Assembly: GCA_023388315.1 (NCBI GenBank)
Contig: JAEWGM010000036.1
Location: forward strand, 1 to 64,000
Direction of reading: 5' to 3'
Length of the DNA stretch: 64,000 nt
Source of the DNA: Bacteroidota bacterium
GTDB lineage: Bacteria > Bacteroidota > Bacteroidia > Bacteroidales > Dysgonomonadaceae
Shown here: piece after piece, positions 25,210-33,947 of the stretch
Layout: each line of letters begins with the position of its first letter
Numbering within the stretch: position 1 is the first letter of the stretch
Notes under the pieces: generated by a model
Seen by the model: only the letters and a program-made list of their open reading frames with translations
Told to the model about the DNA's origin: nothing
Databases searched by the model: none
Program-made: the position numbers and the translations under genes

Positions 25210-26226
25210 ATGAAAATTGGAATTCTAACCTCGGGCGGCGACGCGCCCGGAATTAATGCCACCATTCGCGGTGTGGGAAAAACAGCCATCAATAATTATG
25301 GGATGGAAGTGATTGGAATTATGAACGGTTTTTCGGGATTGCTTTACAAAGACATCACGGAATTAACCGACTCATCGCTTTCCGGCATCCTGAATTTGGG
25401 CGGAACAATTTTGGGAACGGCGCGCGAGAAAGTGTTTCGGAAAATGATTACTTCGCCCGACGAAAAAGACCGTGAGCAAATTAAAAACGCTTATCACGAA
25501 TTAGACTTGGATTGCTTGGTTTGCATTGGCGGAAACGGAACCCAGCGCACCACCTGGATGCTCTCGGAGTTGGGGTTGAATGTGGTTGGAGTTCCTAAAA
25601 CAATTGATAACGACGTGTTTGGAACAGATGTTACTTTCGGTTTCGATACTGCCGTAAACATCGCCACCGAAGCCATAGACCGCCTTCACTCCACAGCCAG
25701 TTCACACCGCCGCGTAATGGTGATTGAGTTAATGGGCCACCACGCCGGATGGATTACACTATACGCCGGAATGGCAGGCGGAGCCGATATTATTTTGCTT
25801 CCCGAGCTTGGTTACAACATGAAAGTGGTGGTTGACAAAATAAAGAAACGGATGGATATGGGGAAAGCGTATTCCATTGTTGCTGTTGCCGAAGGCATTG
25901 AAGTGCCCAGCAAAGAGCGCCCGGCGCTTTACTTCGCGCGCGAAATTCAGGAGCAAACCGGTTTTGAAACTCGCGAAACCGTGCTTGGATATATCCAACG
26001 TGGCGGATCGCCATCGCCGTTCGACAGAAATTTGGGAACCCAATTGGGTGGCCGCGCCGCGCAACTTATTCACGAAGGCAATTTCGGGAGAATGGTAGCC
26101 ATGGTGGAAAATAAAATAGCCGATGTGCCCCTCTCGGAAGTAGCCGGCAAACTACGTTTGGTTACACCCGATACGGATTTGGTGAAAATAGGAAAGCAAA
26201 TGGGTATTTCCTTCGGAATTTGGTAA
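25210..26226 (+). CDS. pfkA: ATP-dependent 6-phosphofructokinase
   Basis: Phosphofructokinase (338 residues), which phosphorylates fructose 6-phosphate in glycolysis. Motifs: TSGGDAPGINATIRG (7-21), GGNGTQRTTWML, the substrate/catalytic loop GVPKTIDNDVFGTD, MGHHAGWITLYAG, and GYIQRGGSPSPFDR. The glycine in GGNGTQ at the ATP/PPi-selecting position points to ATP use, as in classical PfkA. It converges with rnc (13 bp between stops). Confidence 0.95.
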   Translation: MKIGILTSGGDAPGINATIRGVGKTAINNYGMEVIGIMNGFSGLLYKDITELTDSSLSGILNLGGTILGTAREKVFRKMITSPDEKDREQIKNAYHELDLDCLVCIGGNGTQRTTWMLSELGLNVVGVPKTIDNDVFGTDVTFGFDTAVNIATEAIDRLHSTASSHRRVMVIELMGHHAGWITLYAGMAGGADIILLPELGYNMKVVVDKIKKRMDMGKAYSIVAVAEGIEVPSKERPALYFAREIQEQTGFETRETVLGYIQRGGSPSPFDRNLGTQLGGRAAQLIHEGNFGRMVAMVENKIADVPLSEVAGKLRLVTPDTDLVKIGKQMGISFGIW

Positions 26227-26239
26227 AGAAAAGACAGTA

Positions 26240-27082
26240 TTAATTCTCCTTCGCTTCTTCTGCAGATATGGTAGATGTTATATCGTCTGCGTCATTCTCA
26301 GGGGAATCGGAGGAATTTTTTTGCGCGTTTCTCACAAGTTCTTGTGTTTTTTCGTCTTCTCTCAATTTTTTAATGGCCACTTTAGCTGCCATTTGGTGCG
26401 ATTCTTTCTTTGAATATCCTTTTCCCCAGCCAATATTCACACCGCCCACTTTCACGCACGAATCGAAAATAGGATTATTCATATTATCGTAATACGCTTC
26501 CAGCACCTCGAAGCTTACATCTACCTTGTTTTTCTGGCCCCACTCTATAAGCCGCGATTTAAAATCGACTTCGCTCTTGAGCACTTTATCGATGTTGAGA
26601 TGCTGTTTGATGAGTTTTTCAAACACAAATTTCTTCGCTACGCGGTAGCCTTGGTCTAAGTAGATTGCCCCGATGAGCGCTTCCAGCGCGTCGCCGTAAA
26701 TATTGGTGTTGTGGGTGAGGTTGCGTGTGGATGAAATAATCATCTTGTCTATTCCCATTTCCACCGCCACTTTGTTGAGTGTGTCGCGCTGCACAATTCT
26801 TGAGCGTGTGCTGGTGAGAAACCCCTCTTTTTTATTGACGAATTTTTTGTAGAGGATATCGGCAACAATCGCGTCGAGAATGGCATCGCCCAAAAACTCG
26901 AGGCGTTCATTGTTCACCCATCTTCCTTTTTGTGAACGGATGGAGGAAGAGCGGTGCGTGATGGCTTCGTTGTACAGGCTTATCCTGTCGGGATAAAAGC
27001 CCAACACTTTAGAAAATGTGAGATAAGGCTCCTTTCCTTTGCGAGGAAGAGCCTTTACTCTTTTTACGAATCTTCTTAACAC
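26240..27082 (-). CDS. rnc: Ribonuclease III
   Basis: RNase III (280 residues) cleaves double-stranded RNA, including rRNA precursors. The nuclease domain carries the signature NERLEFLGDAILDAIVADIL, with the catalytic acidic residues, and a second acidic site in YGDALEALIGAIYLDQG. A dsRBD follows (about 175-245, ending KKESHQMAAKVAIKKL). An acidic tail of about 35 residues has no obvious role. It follows fabF with a 1-bp gap, in the usual acpP-fabF-rnc order. Confidence 0.95.
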   Translation of the reverse strand: MLRRFVKRVKALPRKGKEPYLTFSKVLGFYPDRISLYNEAITHRSSSIRSQKGRWVNNERLEFLGDAILDAIVADILYKKFVNKKEGFLTSTRSRIVQRDTLNKVAVEMGIDKMIISSTRNLTHNTNIYGDALEALIGAIYLDQGYRVAKKFVFEKLIKQHLNIDKVLKSEVDFKSRLIEWGQKNKVDVSFEVLEAYYDNMNNPIFDSCVKVGGVNIGWGKGYSKKESHQMAAKVAIKKLREDEKTQELVRNAQKNSSDSPENDADDITSTISAEEAKEN

Positions 27083-27083
27083 A

Positions 27084-28346
27084 TTATTGGTTGTATTGCT
27101 TGAGAATTACACTTGCATTGTGTCCCCCAAAGCCGAAGGTGTTAGATAACGCAGCTCTTATCTTCCTTTTCTGAGCTTTGTTGAATGTAAAATTAAGATT
27201 ATAATCAATGTCCGGGTCGTCGTCTCCTTCCTCATGATTAATGGTGGGAGGAATCGTTTGATCTTTTAACGCCAAAATGCACAGCACTGCTTCAACCGCG
27301 CCGGTGGCGCCCAGCAAGTGCCCGGTCATGGATTTTGTGGAACTGATATTTAACTTGTAGCTGTGGTCGCCAAACACGTCTAAAATGGCTTTTACCTCCG
27401 AAATGTCCCCCACAGGTGTGGATGTTCCGTGAACGTTGATGTAGTCAATTTCATCGGGTTGCATTTCGGCGTCTTCCAATGCGTTTCTCATAACCATTTT
27501 AGCACCTAATCCTTCAGGATGTGAGGCGGTTAGGTGGTGCGCGTCTGCCGACATGCCGCCGCCGGCCACTTCCGCGTAAATTTTTGCACCGCGTGCCAAG
27601 GCGTGATCCAAATCTTCCAGAATAAGTGCCGCTCCTCCTTCGCCCATCACAAAACCGTCGCGGCTGGCGCTAAACGGGCGCGATGCCGTTTCGGGAGTAT
27701 CGTTTCGGGTTGAAAGCGCGTGCATAGCGTTGAAGCCGCCCACAGCCGATGGGCTGATGGTTGCTTCGGCGCCGCCCGTTACAATAATATTGGCTTTGCC
27801 TAATCTGATGAGGTTGAAAGCATCTACAATGGCATTTGTTGAAGAGGCGCAAGCCGATACGGTGGCATAGTTTGGCCCTCTCAGTCCATAAATCATAGAG
27901 ATGTGCCCCGCGGCAATATCTGCTATCATTTTCGGAATGAAAAAAGGATTAAAACGCGGGCCTTTGTCCATGTTTAGGTAGTAGCCGCCAACTTCTTCTT
28001 CAAATGTTCTTATTCCACCAATTCCTGCCGAGAAAATCACGCCAATACGGTCTTTGTTTTCTTTCTCCACGTCTATTCCCGCGTCTTCCATCGCTTCGGT
28101 TGCTGCTTTGATGGCAAACTGGGTATAGCGGTCGTATTTTCGTGCTTCTTTCCGGTCGAATATTTCAGCCGGGTTGAAGTTTTTTACCTCGCAGGCAAAC
28201 TGGGTTTTGAATAACGATGCGTCAAAATGAGTAATAGGCCCGGCTCCGCTTTCGCCTGCCAGCGCGTTTTTCCACATAGTGGGAACATCGTTGCCGATAG
28301 GAGAAATGGCGCCAAGGCCTGTTACTACAACTCTTTTTAACTCCAT
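27084..28346 (-). CDS. fabF: 3-oxoacyl-ACP synthase II
   Basis: KAS II (420 residues) elongates acyl-ACP with malonyl-ACP in fatty-acid synthesis. The catalytic triad is visible: Cys166 in VSACASST, the histidine in NVHGTSTPVGD, and the histidine in TKSMTGHLLGATGA. The C-terminal GFGGHNASVILK is typical. It sits 9 bp after acpP, whose product carries its substrates, so synthesis is coordinated by operon structure. Confidence 0.97.
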   Translation of the reverse strand: MELKRVVVTGLGAISPIGNDVPTMWKNALAGESGAGPITHFDASLFKTQFACEVKNFNPAEIFDRKEARKYDRYTQFAIKAATEAMEDAGIDVEKENKDRIGVIFSAGIGGIRTFEEEVGGYYLNMDKGPRFNPFFIPKMIADIAAGHISMIYGLRGPNYATVSACASSTNAIVDAFNLIRLGKANIIVTGGAEATISPSAVGGFNAMHALSTRNDTPETASRPFSASRDGFVMGEGGAALILEDLDHALARGAKIYAEVAGGGMSADAHHLTASHPEGLGAKMVMRNALEDAEMQPDEIDYINVHGTSTPVGDISEVKAILDVFGDHSYKLNISSTKSMTGHLLGATGAVEAVLCILALKDQTIPPTINHEEGDDDPDIDYNLNFTFNKAQKRKIRAALSNTFGFGGHNASVILKQYNQ

Positions 28347-28355
28347 AAGGATGGA

Positions 28356-28592
28356 TTATTTTGCATGTTGTTCTACATAAGCAACAGCGTCGCCAACAGT
28401 AGAAATTTTTTCAGCTTGATCGTCGGGAATTGAGATGTTGAACTCTTTCTCAAACTCCATAATCAACTCAACAGTGTCAAGTGAATCTGCTCCCAAATCA
28501 TTGGTGAAGCTTGCAGTTTCTGTAACTTCAGACTCTTCAACACCTAATTTATCGACAATAATCGATTTTACTCTTTGTGCTACTTCAGACAT
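28356..28592 (-). CDS. acpP: Acyl carrier protein
   Basis: Acyl carrier protein, 78 residues, acidic and four-helical. The DSL motif GADSLDTVE holds Ser37, which receives the 4'-phosphopantetheine arm. It is the first gene of the acpP-fabF-rnc operon. The divergent gap to purN contains two strong palindromes. Confidence 0.97.
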   Translation of the reverse strand: MSEVAQRVKSIIVDKLGVEESEVTETASFTNDLGADSLDTVELIMEFEKEFNISIPDDQAEKISTVGDAVAYVEQHAK

Positions 28593-28670
28593 AACTTTTT
28601 GTTATTAATTAATAAATAAAATTTTATTCTTAAATTTGCGTTTGCAAAGTAAGGTAATTTTTCTTTAATG

Positions 28671-28728
28671 GCACAATTTTTTGTGCAATAAATTCGTAAA
28701 AAATGCACAAAAAGTGCTTTTTTGTGCA
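28671..28728. promoter_or_regulatory. Two adjacent palindromes between acpP and purN
   Basis: GCACAA (28671-28676)/TTGTGC (28681-28686), and TGCACAAAAA (28704-28713)/TTTTTGTGCA (28719-28728). Both share the half-site GCACAA, spaced about 33 bp centre to centre, in the divergent gap. They could be operators for one regulator; the second could also act as a weak terminator in the purN leader. Confidence 0.45.
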
Positions 28729-28744
28729 TAAAACAGCCTTTTTT

Positions 28745-29317
28745 ATGGTAAGAATTGCAGTTTTCGCATCCGGAAATGGGAGCAATGCGGAGAATATAAT
28801 ACGGTATTTTTTGAATGATGAAAGGGTGCAAATTGCCCTTGTTCTTTCTAATAAAAAGGAAGCCTTTGTGCATCAGCGGGCTAAACAACTGGGCGTTCCT
28901 TCCTTTTCTTTCACGAAAAAAGAGTTTGATGAGGCCGATTTAATTTTGGAAACGCTGCAACAGTTTGACGTTGATTTTATTGTGTTGGCCGGTTTTTTGC
29001 TGAAAGTATCGCAGCCTATTTTAGATGCTTTCCCACACAAAATCATCAACATTCATCCGGCACTGTTGCCCAAATATGGCGGGAAAGGAATGTATGGCGA
29101 CCGCGTGCATCAAGCGGTGGTTGACGCCGGCGAATCTGAATCGGGGATTACCATTCATTACGTGAACGAAAATTACGATGAGGGCGATATTATCTTTCAA
29201 GCGCGTTGCGCGGTGGACGCCGCGGATTCTGCCGATGAGGTGGCACGCAAAGTGCACGAATTGGAGTACGCGCATTTCCCTTCGGTCATTGAATCGGTAG
29301 TAAAAAATAACGTTTAA
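28745..29317 (+). CDS. purN: Phosphoribosylglycinamide formyltransferase
   Basis: GAR transformylase (190 residues), transferring a formyl group from 10-formyl-THF in purine synthesis, directly after the PurD step. The start MVRIAVFASGNGSNAENII matches the family; the N-H-D catalytic set is in KIINIHPALLPKYGGKG and GESESGITIHYVNENYDEG. I place the start at the ATG 28745; the frame is open from 28703, but those 14 residues fall in the palindromes and are not conserved. Confidence 0.93.
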   Translation: MVRIAVFASGNGSNAENIIRYFLNDERVQIALVLSNKKEAFVHQRAKQLGVPSFSFTKKEFDEADLILETLQQFDVDFIVLAGFLLKVSQPILDAFPHKIINIHPALLPKYGGKGMYGDRVHQAVVDAGESESGITIHYVNENYDEGDIIFQARCAVDAADSADEVARKVHELEYAHFPSVIESVVKNNV

Positions 29318-29341
29318 CGGGTGTGTTTAAAAAAATAATTG

Positions 29342-29349
29342 TATCTTTG
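29342..29349 (+). promoter_or_regulatory. Putative -7 element for tRNA-Leu
   Basis: TATCTTTG matches TAnnTTTG 13 bp upstream of the mature tRNA 5' end. Confidence 0.5.
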
Positions 29350-29361
29350 TACCCGCAAATT

Positions 29362-29443
29362 GCGGCTGTGGCGTAATTGGTAGCCGCGCTAGACTTAGGA
29401 TCTAGTGACGAGAGTCGTGGGGGTTCGAGTCCCTTCAGCCGCA
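29362..29443 (+). tRNA. tRNA-Leu (anticodon UAG)
   Basis: A class II tRNA of 82 nt. The acceptor arms GCGGCTG (29362-29368) and CAGCCGC (29436-29442) pair fully, with discriminator A29443. The anticodon arm CTAGA-CTTAGGA-TCTAG places TAG in the anticodon. A long variable arm follows, and the T-arm reads GGGTTCGAGTCCC with flanking pairs. No CCA end is clearly encoded. Confidence 0.95.
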
Positions 29444-29445
29444 CA

Positions 29446-29475
29446 AAGCTAACCTGTTTCCCGGGTTGGCTTTTG
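29446..29475 (+). terminator. Intrinsic terminator after tRNA-Leu
   Basis: AAGCTAACC (29446-29454) pairs with GGTTGGCTT (29464-29472, one G-U pair) followed by T-rich sequence. Confidence 0.65.
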
Positions 29476-29597
29476 TCTTTCTTAATCACCTGCCTGTAAT
29501 TGGTGCTCTATCCTTGTCTTGTCTCCATCTCATACAATGAAAAAAGAAAAACGAAAAATAAAACGAAAAAATGTGCTAATCCCATCAAAATAAGTAC

Positions 29598-29605
29598 TAT
29601 ATTTG
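29598..29605 (+). promoter_or_regulatory. Putative -7 element for the sensor kinase
   Basis: TATATTTG fits TAnnTTTG, 54 bp before the ATG at 29660. The remaining gap after the tRNA shows nothing else. Confidence 0.5.
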
Positions 29606-29659
29606 CAGAGGTTTCAATGCGAAAAAGGCTGAATTTACCCTTCTTATATTGCGTGAAAC

Positions 29660-32600
29660 ATGAAAAACTTGCGCTCACACCGGTGTGCCTTTGGTTGCGA
29701 AATAAAATATCCCTTTTTTTGTTTCGCCGGTATAGCTTTGTTGTTATTTTTTCTCCACCCAAGCTTTATTTATGCCCAGCAAAACAGTTTGCCCATTAAG
29801 CCGCGGCAGGAAGCGTACTACTTTGACGAGGTGAAATTCCCCGGCAACGAACCCATTCGGGATGTGGTGGATTTGGTGGAGGATTCCCGTGGATTTATCT
29901 GGATGGCGAGCCGTCACGGATTGATTCGCTACGATGGACACGATTTCAAAGTTTTCCGTCACAACGCGGGCGACAACAGCACGCTTGCCGACACCGAATT
30001 GTGGGCACTGCACATCTTAGGCGATTCTCTTTTGTGTGTGGACACTACCAATGGCATATCTTTACTGAATTTACGCGATGAAAAAATCACCAATTTGCTG
30101 TTCGACCAATACGGCAACAGCATTTCGGTGGTTTCCTGTTTTTATATCGACCGCGACGGACAAATGTGGATAGGGGGACTCAAAGGCCTGTACAGTATTC
30201 AGCCGAATTTTTCGGGCATAATAAACCACGATTTGCAAACACCGCCTTTGGTTGAAGGCGATCCCGCTTTCCGAAAAAGAGTGTATGGAATAACCGATCA
30301 TGTGGCTGATGAAAATTTACTGATGTTAGCCACAGAGTGCGGCTTAATGAGCTTTGATAAAAAACACAACCGCATACACAAACTATATCCCAACACCGAA
30401 GCGACATTTCACCGTTCGCTGCCGGGTGTGTACAAATTTTTTAAAGAGGGGAGATTTTTGTGGACAATGTCATGGGTATCCGGTTTTCCGCGTTTCGATA
30501 TGATGAGTGAAAAATGGGAAAACCACCTTTATCCCGATGAGAAAACGCAGCAAAACATTTGGACAATGAGCAGCTTTCTACCTGCCAATGAGGACGAAAT
30601 ATGGTTATGCGACAGGGAGCGGGGCGTCTTTAAGTTTGACAAGCGCACCAAACAGCGGTTGCCCATTGCCGGGTCGTGCGAAGTGATGACACGCAAAAGA
30701 CTCCGCATCTTTATGCAACCCGATAGCACGCTTTGGTTGGCAAACGGAGAAGGGTTATGGCGCCAAAACCGGGCAATGAAACAATTCTGCATAACGGATA
30801 TTCCTTTTGAAGGGCAGTGGGTGCTGTCGCACTTTATTGAGGAAGAGCAAAACGATTTTTATTTTGGGCTGGTGCATAAAAGCTACGGCTTGGCCTGCTG
30901 GAACCCCGGTGCAAAAAAATGGACTCTGTTAAAAACCGAAACCGATCCGAAGAAAGAATTGGGTACTTATGTCATTAAAAAAGACAGCTATGGCGATATT
31001 TTGGCCGGAACAAGCAGGCGCGGCATTTGGCGGGTGGACAGAAATGTCAATTTGTTAAGACGTTACACACTTTCCAATGGGCAATCGCTCAACTTAGACG
31101 ATGAAACCATCTATGCCATTTTTGAGGATAGCAAACGAAACCTATGGATTGGAACCCGCACCCAGGGTGTAATGCATATCAACCCCGAGCGCACAAAGGT
31201 GGTGCATCATCAACATAACCCGAAAGACTCCTTGTGTTTGATGGACGGAGCGCGCTTTCGGGCAATTGAAGAGGACAAATACGGGCGAATTTGGTTTGGA
31301 AACCAAGAAGGTTTTTGCATTTACGACCCTGAAAACGGAAGTTTTTCTCAGGAACTGACACAGAAGTTGTATGGAGCCGGCATTAGGGTAGGACATACCT
31401 ATTCCATTGTGCGCGACAATGTGGGTGCCATGTGGATGACGATAGTAGGGCAGGGCTTGCTTCGGATAGAAGAGAATGAAAAAAACAAGTTTCGGTTTAA
31501 AATTTTTCAAACAGACCACGGCTTAAAGGATTTGACCGTCAAGTTTATGACTAAAGACCATTTGGGGAATTTATGGATTGTAAACAATGGATTGCTTTAC
31601 TTCAATCCTTACGATTTCTCGTATATGCACGTGGACGAAGGCAATGGCCTATTGGAGAATATTGCAGGTGATGCTCAAATTGTTGTGGACAAACAGGGCA
31701 ATGTTTTTACTGACGTACAAGTGGGATTGAATTGGCTGGGCGAAGTGAAAAAACAATCTCAATCTAAAGTATCTAATCTGATTATTGAGAGTGTGTTGGT
31801 GAAAGGAAGCCCTATACAATGGAGCTGTGGAGAAAAAAAAACACTTCAACTTTCTACCATTGAGGGAGAGAATAACATTGTCTTTCAATACTCCGCCATT
31901 TGTTTTGACGAGTACGCGCAGGTGCGTTATCGATATAAACTGGAAGGCTTGGAGAGCGATTGGAATGTGCCCACAAAACAGCTTCAAGCCCGATACACCA
32001 ACCTTAAACCGGGAAAATACCGCTTTGTGGTGGATGCGGCGTACAAAGGGACGTGGCTGGGATTTAACGAAGCGGTAGATTTAAAAATAACCCAAGTCTT
32101 TTGGAAAACGCCTTGGTTCGTGGGGTTGATATTCTTGGTGTTGGCGCTGATGGCTTACACCTTTCATCGAAACAAACTAAGGGAACGCTATAAATTGATG
32201 CAAATGCGACAAAAAATAGCTTGCGATTTGCACGACGATGTGGGCTCCACGCTGAGCAGTATTTCCATTATGAGCGATTTGTTGCAGTCGAAGAACAATG
32301 TTAACCCTGCTTCGGATGAGATTATTCGCCAAATTGGGCACAACGCGCACACGATGCTCGAGTCGATGGACGACATTATTTGGGCGGTGAACCCCGCGAA
32401 CGACAAGTTCGAAAACTTGGTTTACAGAATAAAAGAATATGCCTATCCCCTCTTTGAGGCAAAAGACATTCGCTCCACAATAAACATGGCGGAAAATCTC
32501 CTTCCGGTATCTTTAAAAATGGATTTCAGGCGCAATATTTTCCTCATTGCCAAAGAGGCGATAAACAATTTGGTGAAATATTCGGAATGCAATGAAGCGG

Positions 32601-32797
32601 TTATCGATTTCCGTTATTCTCACGACACATTGGTAATGAAAATCAGCGACAACGGAAAAGGGTTCAATGTGGCGGAAAAACACAACCGAAACGGAATTGT
32701 TAACATGAAAAGCCGCGCGCAACAAATCGGTGGAAAAGTAACAATCCGGTCATCCGTGGGCAACGGGACAAGTGTTACGCTTGCCGTGAAATTATGA
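29660..32797 (+). CDS. Sensor histidine kinase with two-component propeller and Y_Y_Y domains
   Basis: A 1045-residue membrane sensor kinase. A signal-anchor precedes a periplasmic propeller made of Reg_prop-type repeats (RDVVDLVEDSRGFIWMASRHG is the first; GRIWFGNQEGFCIYDPENG is a later one) up to about residue 690, then a Y_Y_Y domain (about 690-795, YTNLKPGKYRFVVDAAYKG). One membrane helix (about 803-825) leads to a HisKA_3-type domain with the phospho-accepting His in ACDLHDDVGST, and an HATPase_c domain (IAKEAINNLVKYSE N box, SDNGKGF G1 box). There is no receiver or AraC domain, so it needs a separate partner: the NarL-type regulator 158 bp downstream. Ligand unknown; sugar or peptide ligands are seen in this class. 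Confidence 0.88.
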   Translation: MKNLRSHRCAFGCEIKYPFFCFAGIALLLFFLHPSFIYAQQNSLPIKPRQEAYYFDEVKFPGNEPIRDVVDLVEDSRGFIWMASRHGLIRYDGHDFKVFRHNAGDNSTLADTELWALHILGDSLLCVDTTNGISLLNLRDEKITNLLFDQYGNSISVVSCFYIDRDGQMWIGGLKGLYSIQPNFSGIINHDLQTPPLVEGDPAFRKRVYGITDHVADENLLMLATECGLMSFDKKHNRIHKLYPNTEATFHRSLPGVYKFFKEGRFLWTMSWVSGFPRFDMMSEKWENHLYPDEKTQQNIWTMSSFLPANEDEIWLCDRERGVFKFDKRTKQRLPIAGSCEVMTRKRLRIFMQPDSTLWLANGEGLWRQNRAMKQFCITDIPFEGQWVLSHFIEEEQNDFYFGLVHKSYGLACWNPGAKKWTLLKTETDPKKELGTYVIKKDSYGDILAGTSRRGIWRVDRNVNLLRRYTLSNGQSLNLDDETIYAIFEDSKRNLWIGTRTQGVMHINPERTKVVHHQHNPKDSLCLMDGARFRAIEEDKYGRIWFGNQEGFCIYDPENGSFSQELTQKLYGAGIRVGHTYSIVRDNVGAMWMTIVGQGLLRIEENEKNKFRFKIFQTDHGLKDLTVKFMTKDHLGNLWIVNNGLLYFNPYDFSYMHVDEGNGLLENIAGDAQIVVDKQGNVFTDVQVGLNWLGEVKKQSQSKVSNLIIESVLVKGSPIQWSCGEKKTLQLSTIEGENNIVFQYSAICFDEYAQVRYRYKLEGLESDWNVPTKQLQARYTNLKPGKYRFVVDAAYKGTWLGFNEAVDLKITQVFWKTPWFVGLIFLVLALMAYTFHRNKLRERYKLMQMRQKIACDLHDDVGSTLSSISIMSDLLQSKNNVNPASDEIIRQIGHNAHTMLESMDDIIWAVNPANDKFENLVYRIKEYAYPLFEAKDIRSTINMAENLLPVSLKMDFRRNIFLIAKEAINNLVKYSECNEAVIDFRYSHDTLVMKISDNGKGFNVAEKHNRNGIVNMKSRAQQIGGKVTIRSSVGNGTSVTLAVKL

Positions 32798-32955
32798 CAA
32801 CCGCAAAGAGTCTTTTTGGACAAAAAATCGGCATCCGTCCTATAAAATCAGCGACGCAAAAACGATATGATTATACGGTTGACAAACATTATTATTTGGG
32901 TTAATATTGCAAACTCACGCTCTTAGGAAAGTTAAACCTTTAAAACGAAACGATA

Positions 32956-33597
32956 ATGCCCATGGATATTAAAGTAGCAATATATGAGGATAATGAGTCG
33001 CTGCGCAACAGCCTTTCGTTTTTAGTTAAAGGATCCGGATTGTTGACGTTTTGCGGTGCTTATCCCGATTGCCGAAACATTATTGAAAATTGCGAAAAAA
33101 ACAAGCCCGATGTGATTCTGATGGACATCGATATGCCCTACATTACCGGCATTGAAGCCACCCATCTTGTAAAAGATCGGTTCCCCGATATCGATGTGAT
33201 GATGCTCACCGTGTTTGAAGACCGCGATAAAATTTTCGATGCCCTTCGTGCGGGAGCTACAGGTTATCTCGTTAAAAAATCCTCAGCAATACAAATCATC
33301 GAGGCCATTACCTCCTTGGCAAACGGCGGGTCGCCCATGTCCAGCGAAATTGCACGTAAAGTGTTGGAGTTTTTCACCACGCCTGGTAAAACCGTTGAGG
33401 CTAAATACGCCCTCACGGAACGGGAACTCGATGTGCTGAAACGGCTCGTGGCGGGAGACAGCTACAAAATGATTGGCGAAAATTGTTTTATTTCCATCGG
33501 CACCGTGCGTTTTCATATCAACAGCATTTACCGCAAGCTTGCCGTGAACTCAAAATCAGAAGCCGTTATCAAGGCCATTAAAGAGAGAATTGTTTAA
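32956..33597 (+). CDS. NarL/FixJ-type response regulator
   Basis: A response regulator of 213 residues. The receiver domain has the acidic pocket (E11, D12), phospho-acceptor Asp57 in LMDIDMP, the switch Thr in MLTVFED, and Lys in GYLVKKS. The LuxR-type HTH occupies about 150-213 (ALTERELDVLKRLVAGDSY, then IGTVRFHINSIYRKL). It most likely pairs with the HisKA_3 kinase upstream; such kinases and NarL regulators usually go together. Met1 (32956) and Met3 (32962) are both possible starts. It is the last gene before the surface-protein cluster and could control it. Confidence 0.92.
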   Translation: MPMDIKVAIYEDNESLRNSLSFLVKGSGLLTFCGAYPDCRNIIENCEKNKPDVILMDIDMPYITGIEATHLVKDRFPDIDVMMLTVFEDRDKIFDALRAGATGYLVKKSSAIQIIEAITSLANGGSPMSSEIARKVLEFFTTPGKTVEAKYALTERELDVLKRLVAGDSYKMIGENCFISIGTVRFHINSIYRKLAVNSKSEAVIKAIKERIV

Positions 33598-33680
33598 AGC
33601 GACTTCCTTTTACTACTACTTCTTCCTTTCCATTTATTAAAAATCCTATCCATTTCTTAAAAAACCATATATTTATTCGG

Positions 33681-33711
33681 TTGATGCGTTTTTAATATTG
33701 CTTTATTTTTG
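33681..33711 (+). promoter_or_regulatory. Promoter of the collagen-like lipoprotein gene
   Basis: TTG (33681-33683), a 20-bp spacer and TATTTTTG (33704-33711) fit the Bacteroidota pattern. The 5' leader to the ATG at 33948 would be about 230 nt, without another gene. It contains a CACAAAG (33735-33741)/CTTTGTG (33769-33775) stem. Confidence 0.55.
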
Positions 33712-33947
33712 AAGCGATAAATAAATAGAAATAACACAAAGGAACACTTTGAAGGACAAGGTCTTTTTCTTTGTGAAGTTTTTTGGGTGGAATAACCGAT
33801 AAAAGCTTTCAATTATTTGATTTCTGAAGGTAATTTAGGAAAGCTCCACATACGGATAGTCACATGAAAAAGGAATTTAACTTAAAGAACGACAATTGTT
33901 CGCATGTACTTTAATTCCAAATTTATTAATTTTTAAAACAAGCAAGT

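Noticed and set aside
29286..29489. Minus-strand ORF of 67 residues (VRLKGLEPPRLSS...)
   Set aside because: It is the antisense translation of tRNA-Leu, a well-known spurious ORF.
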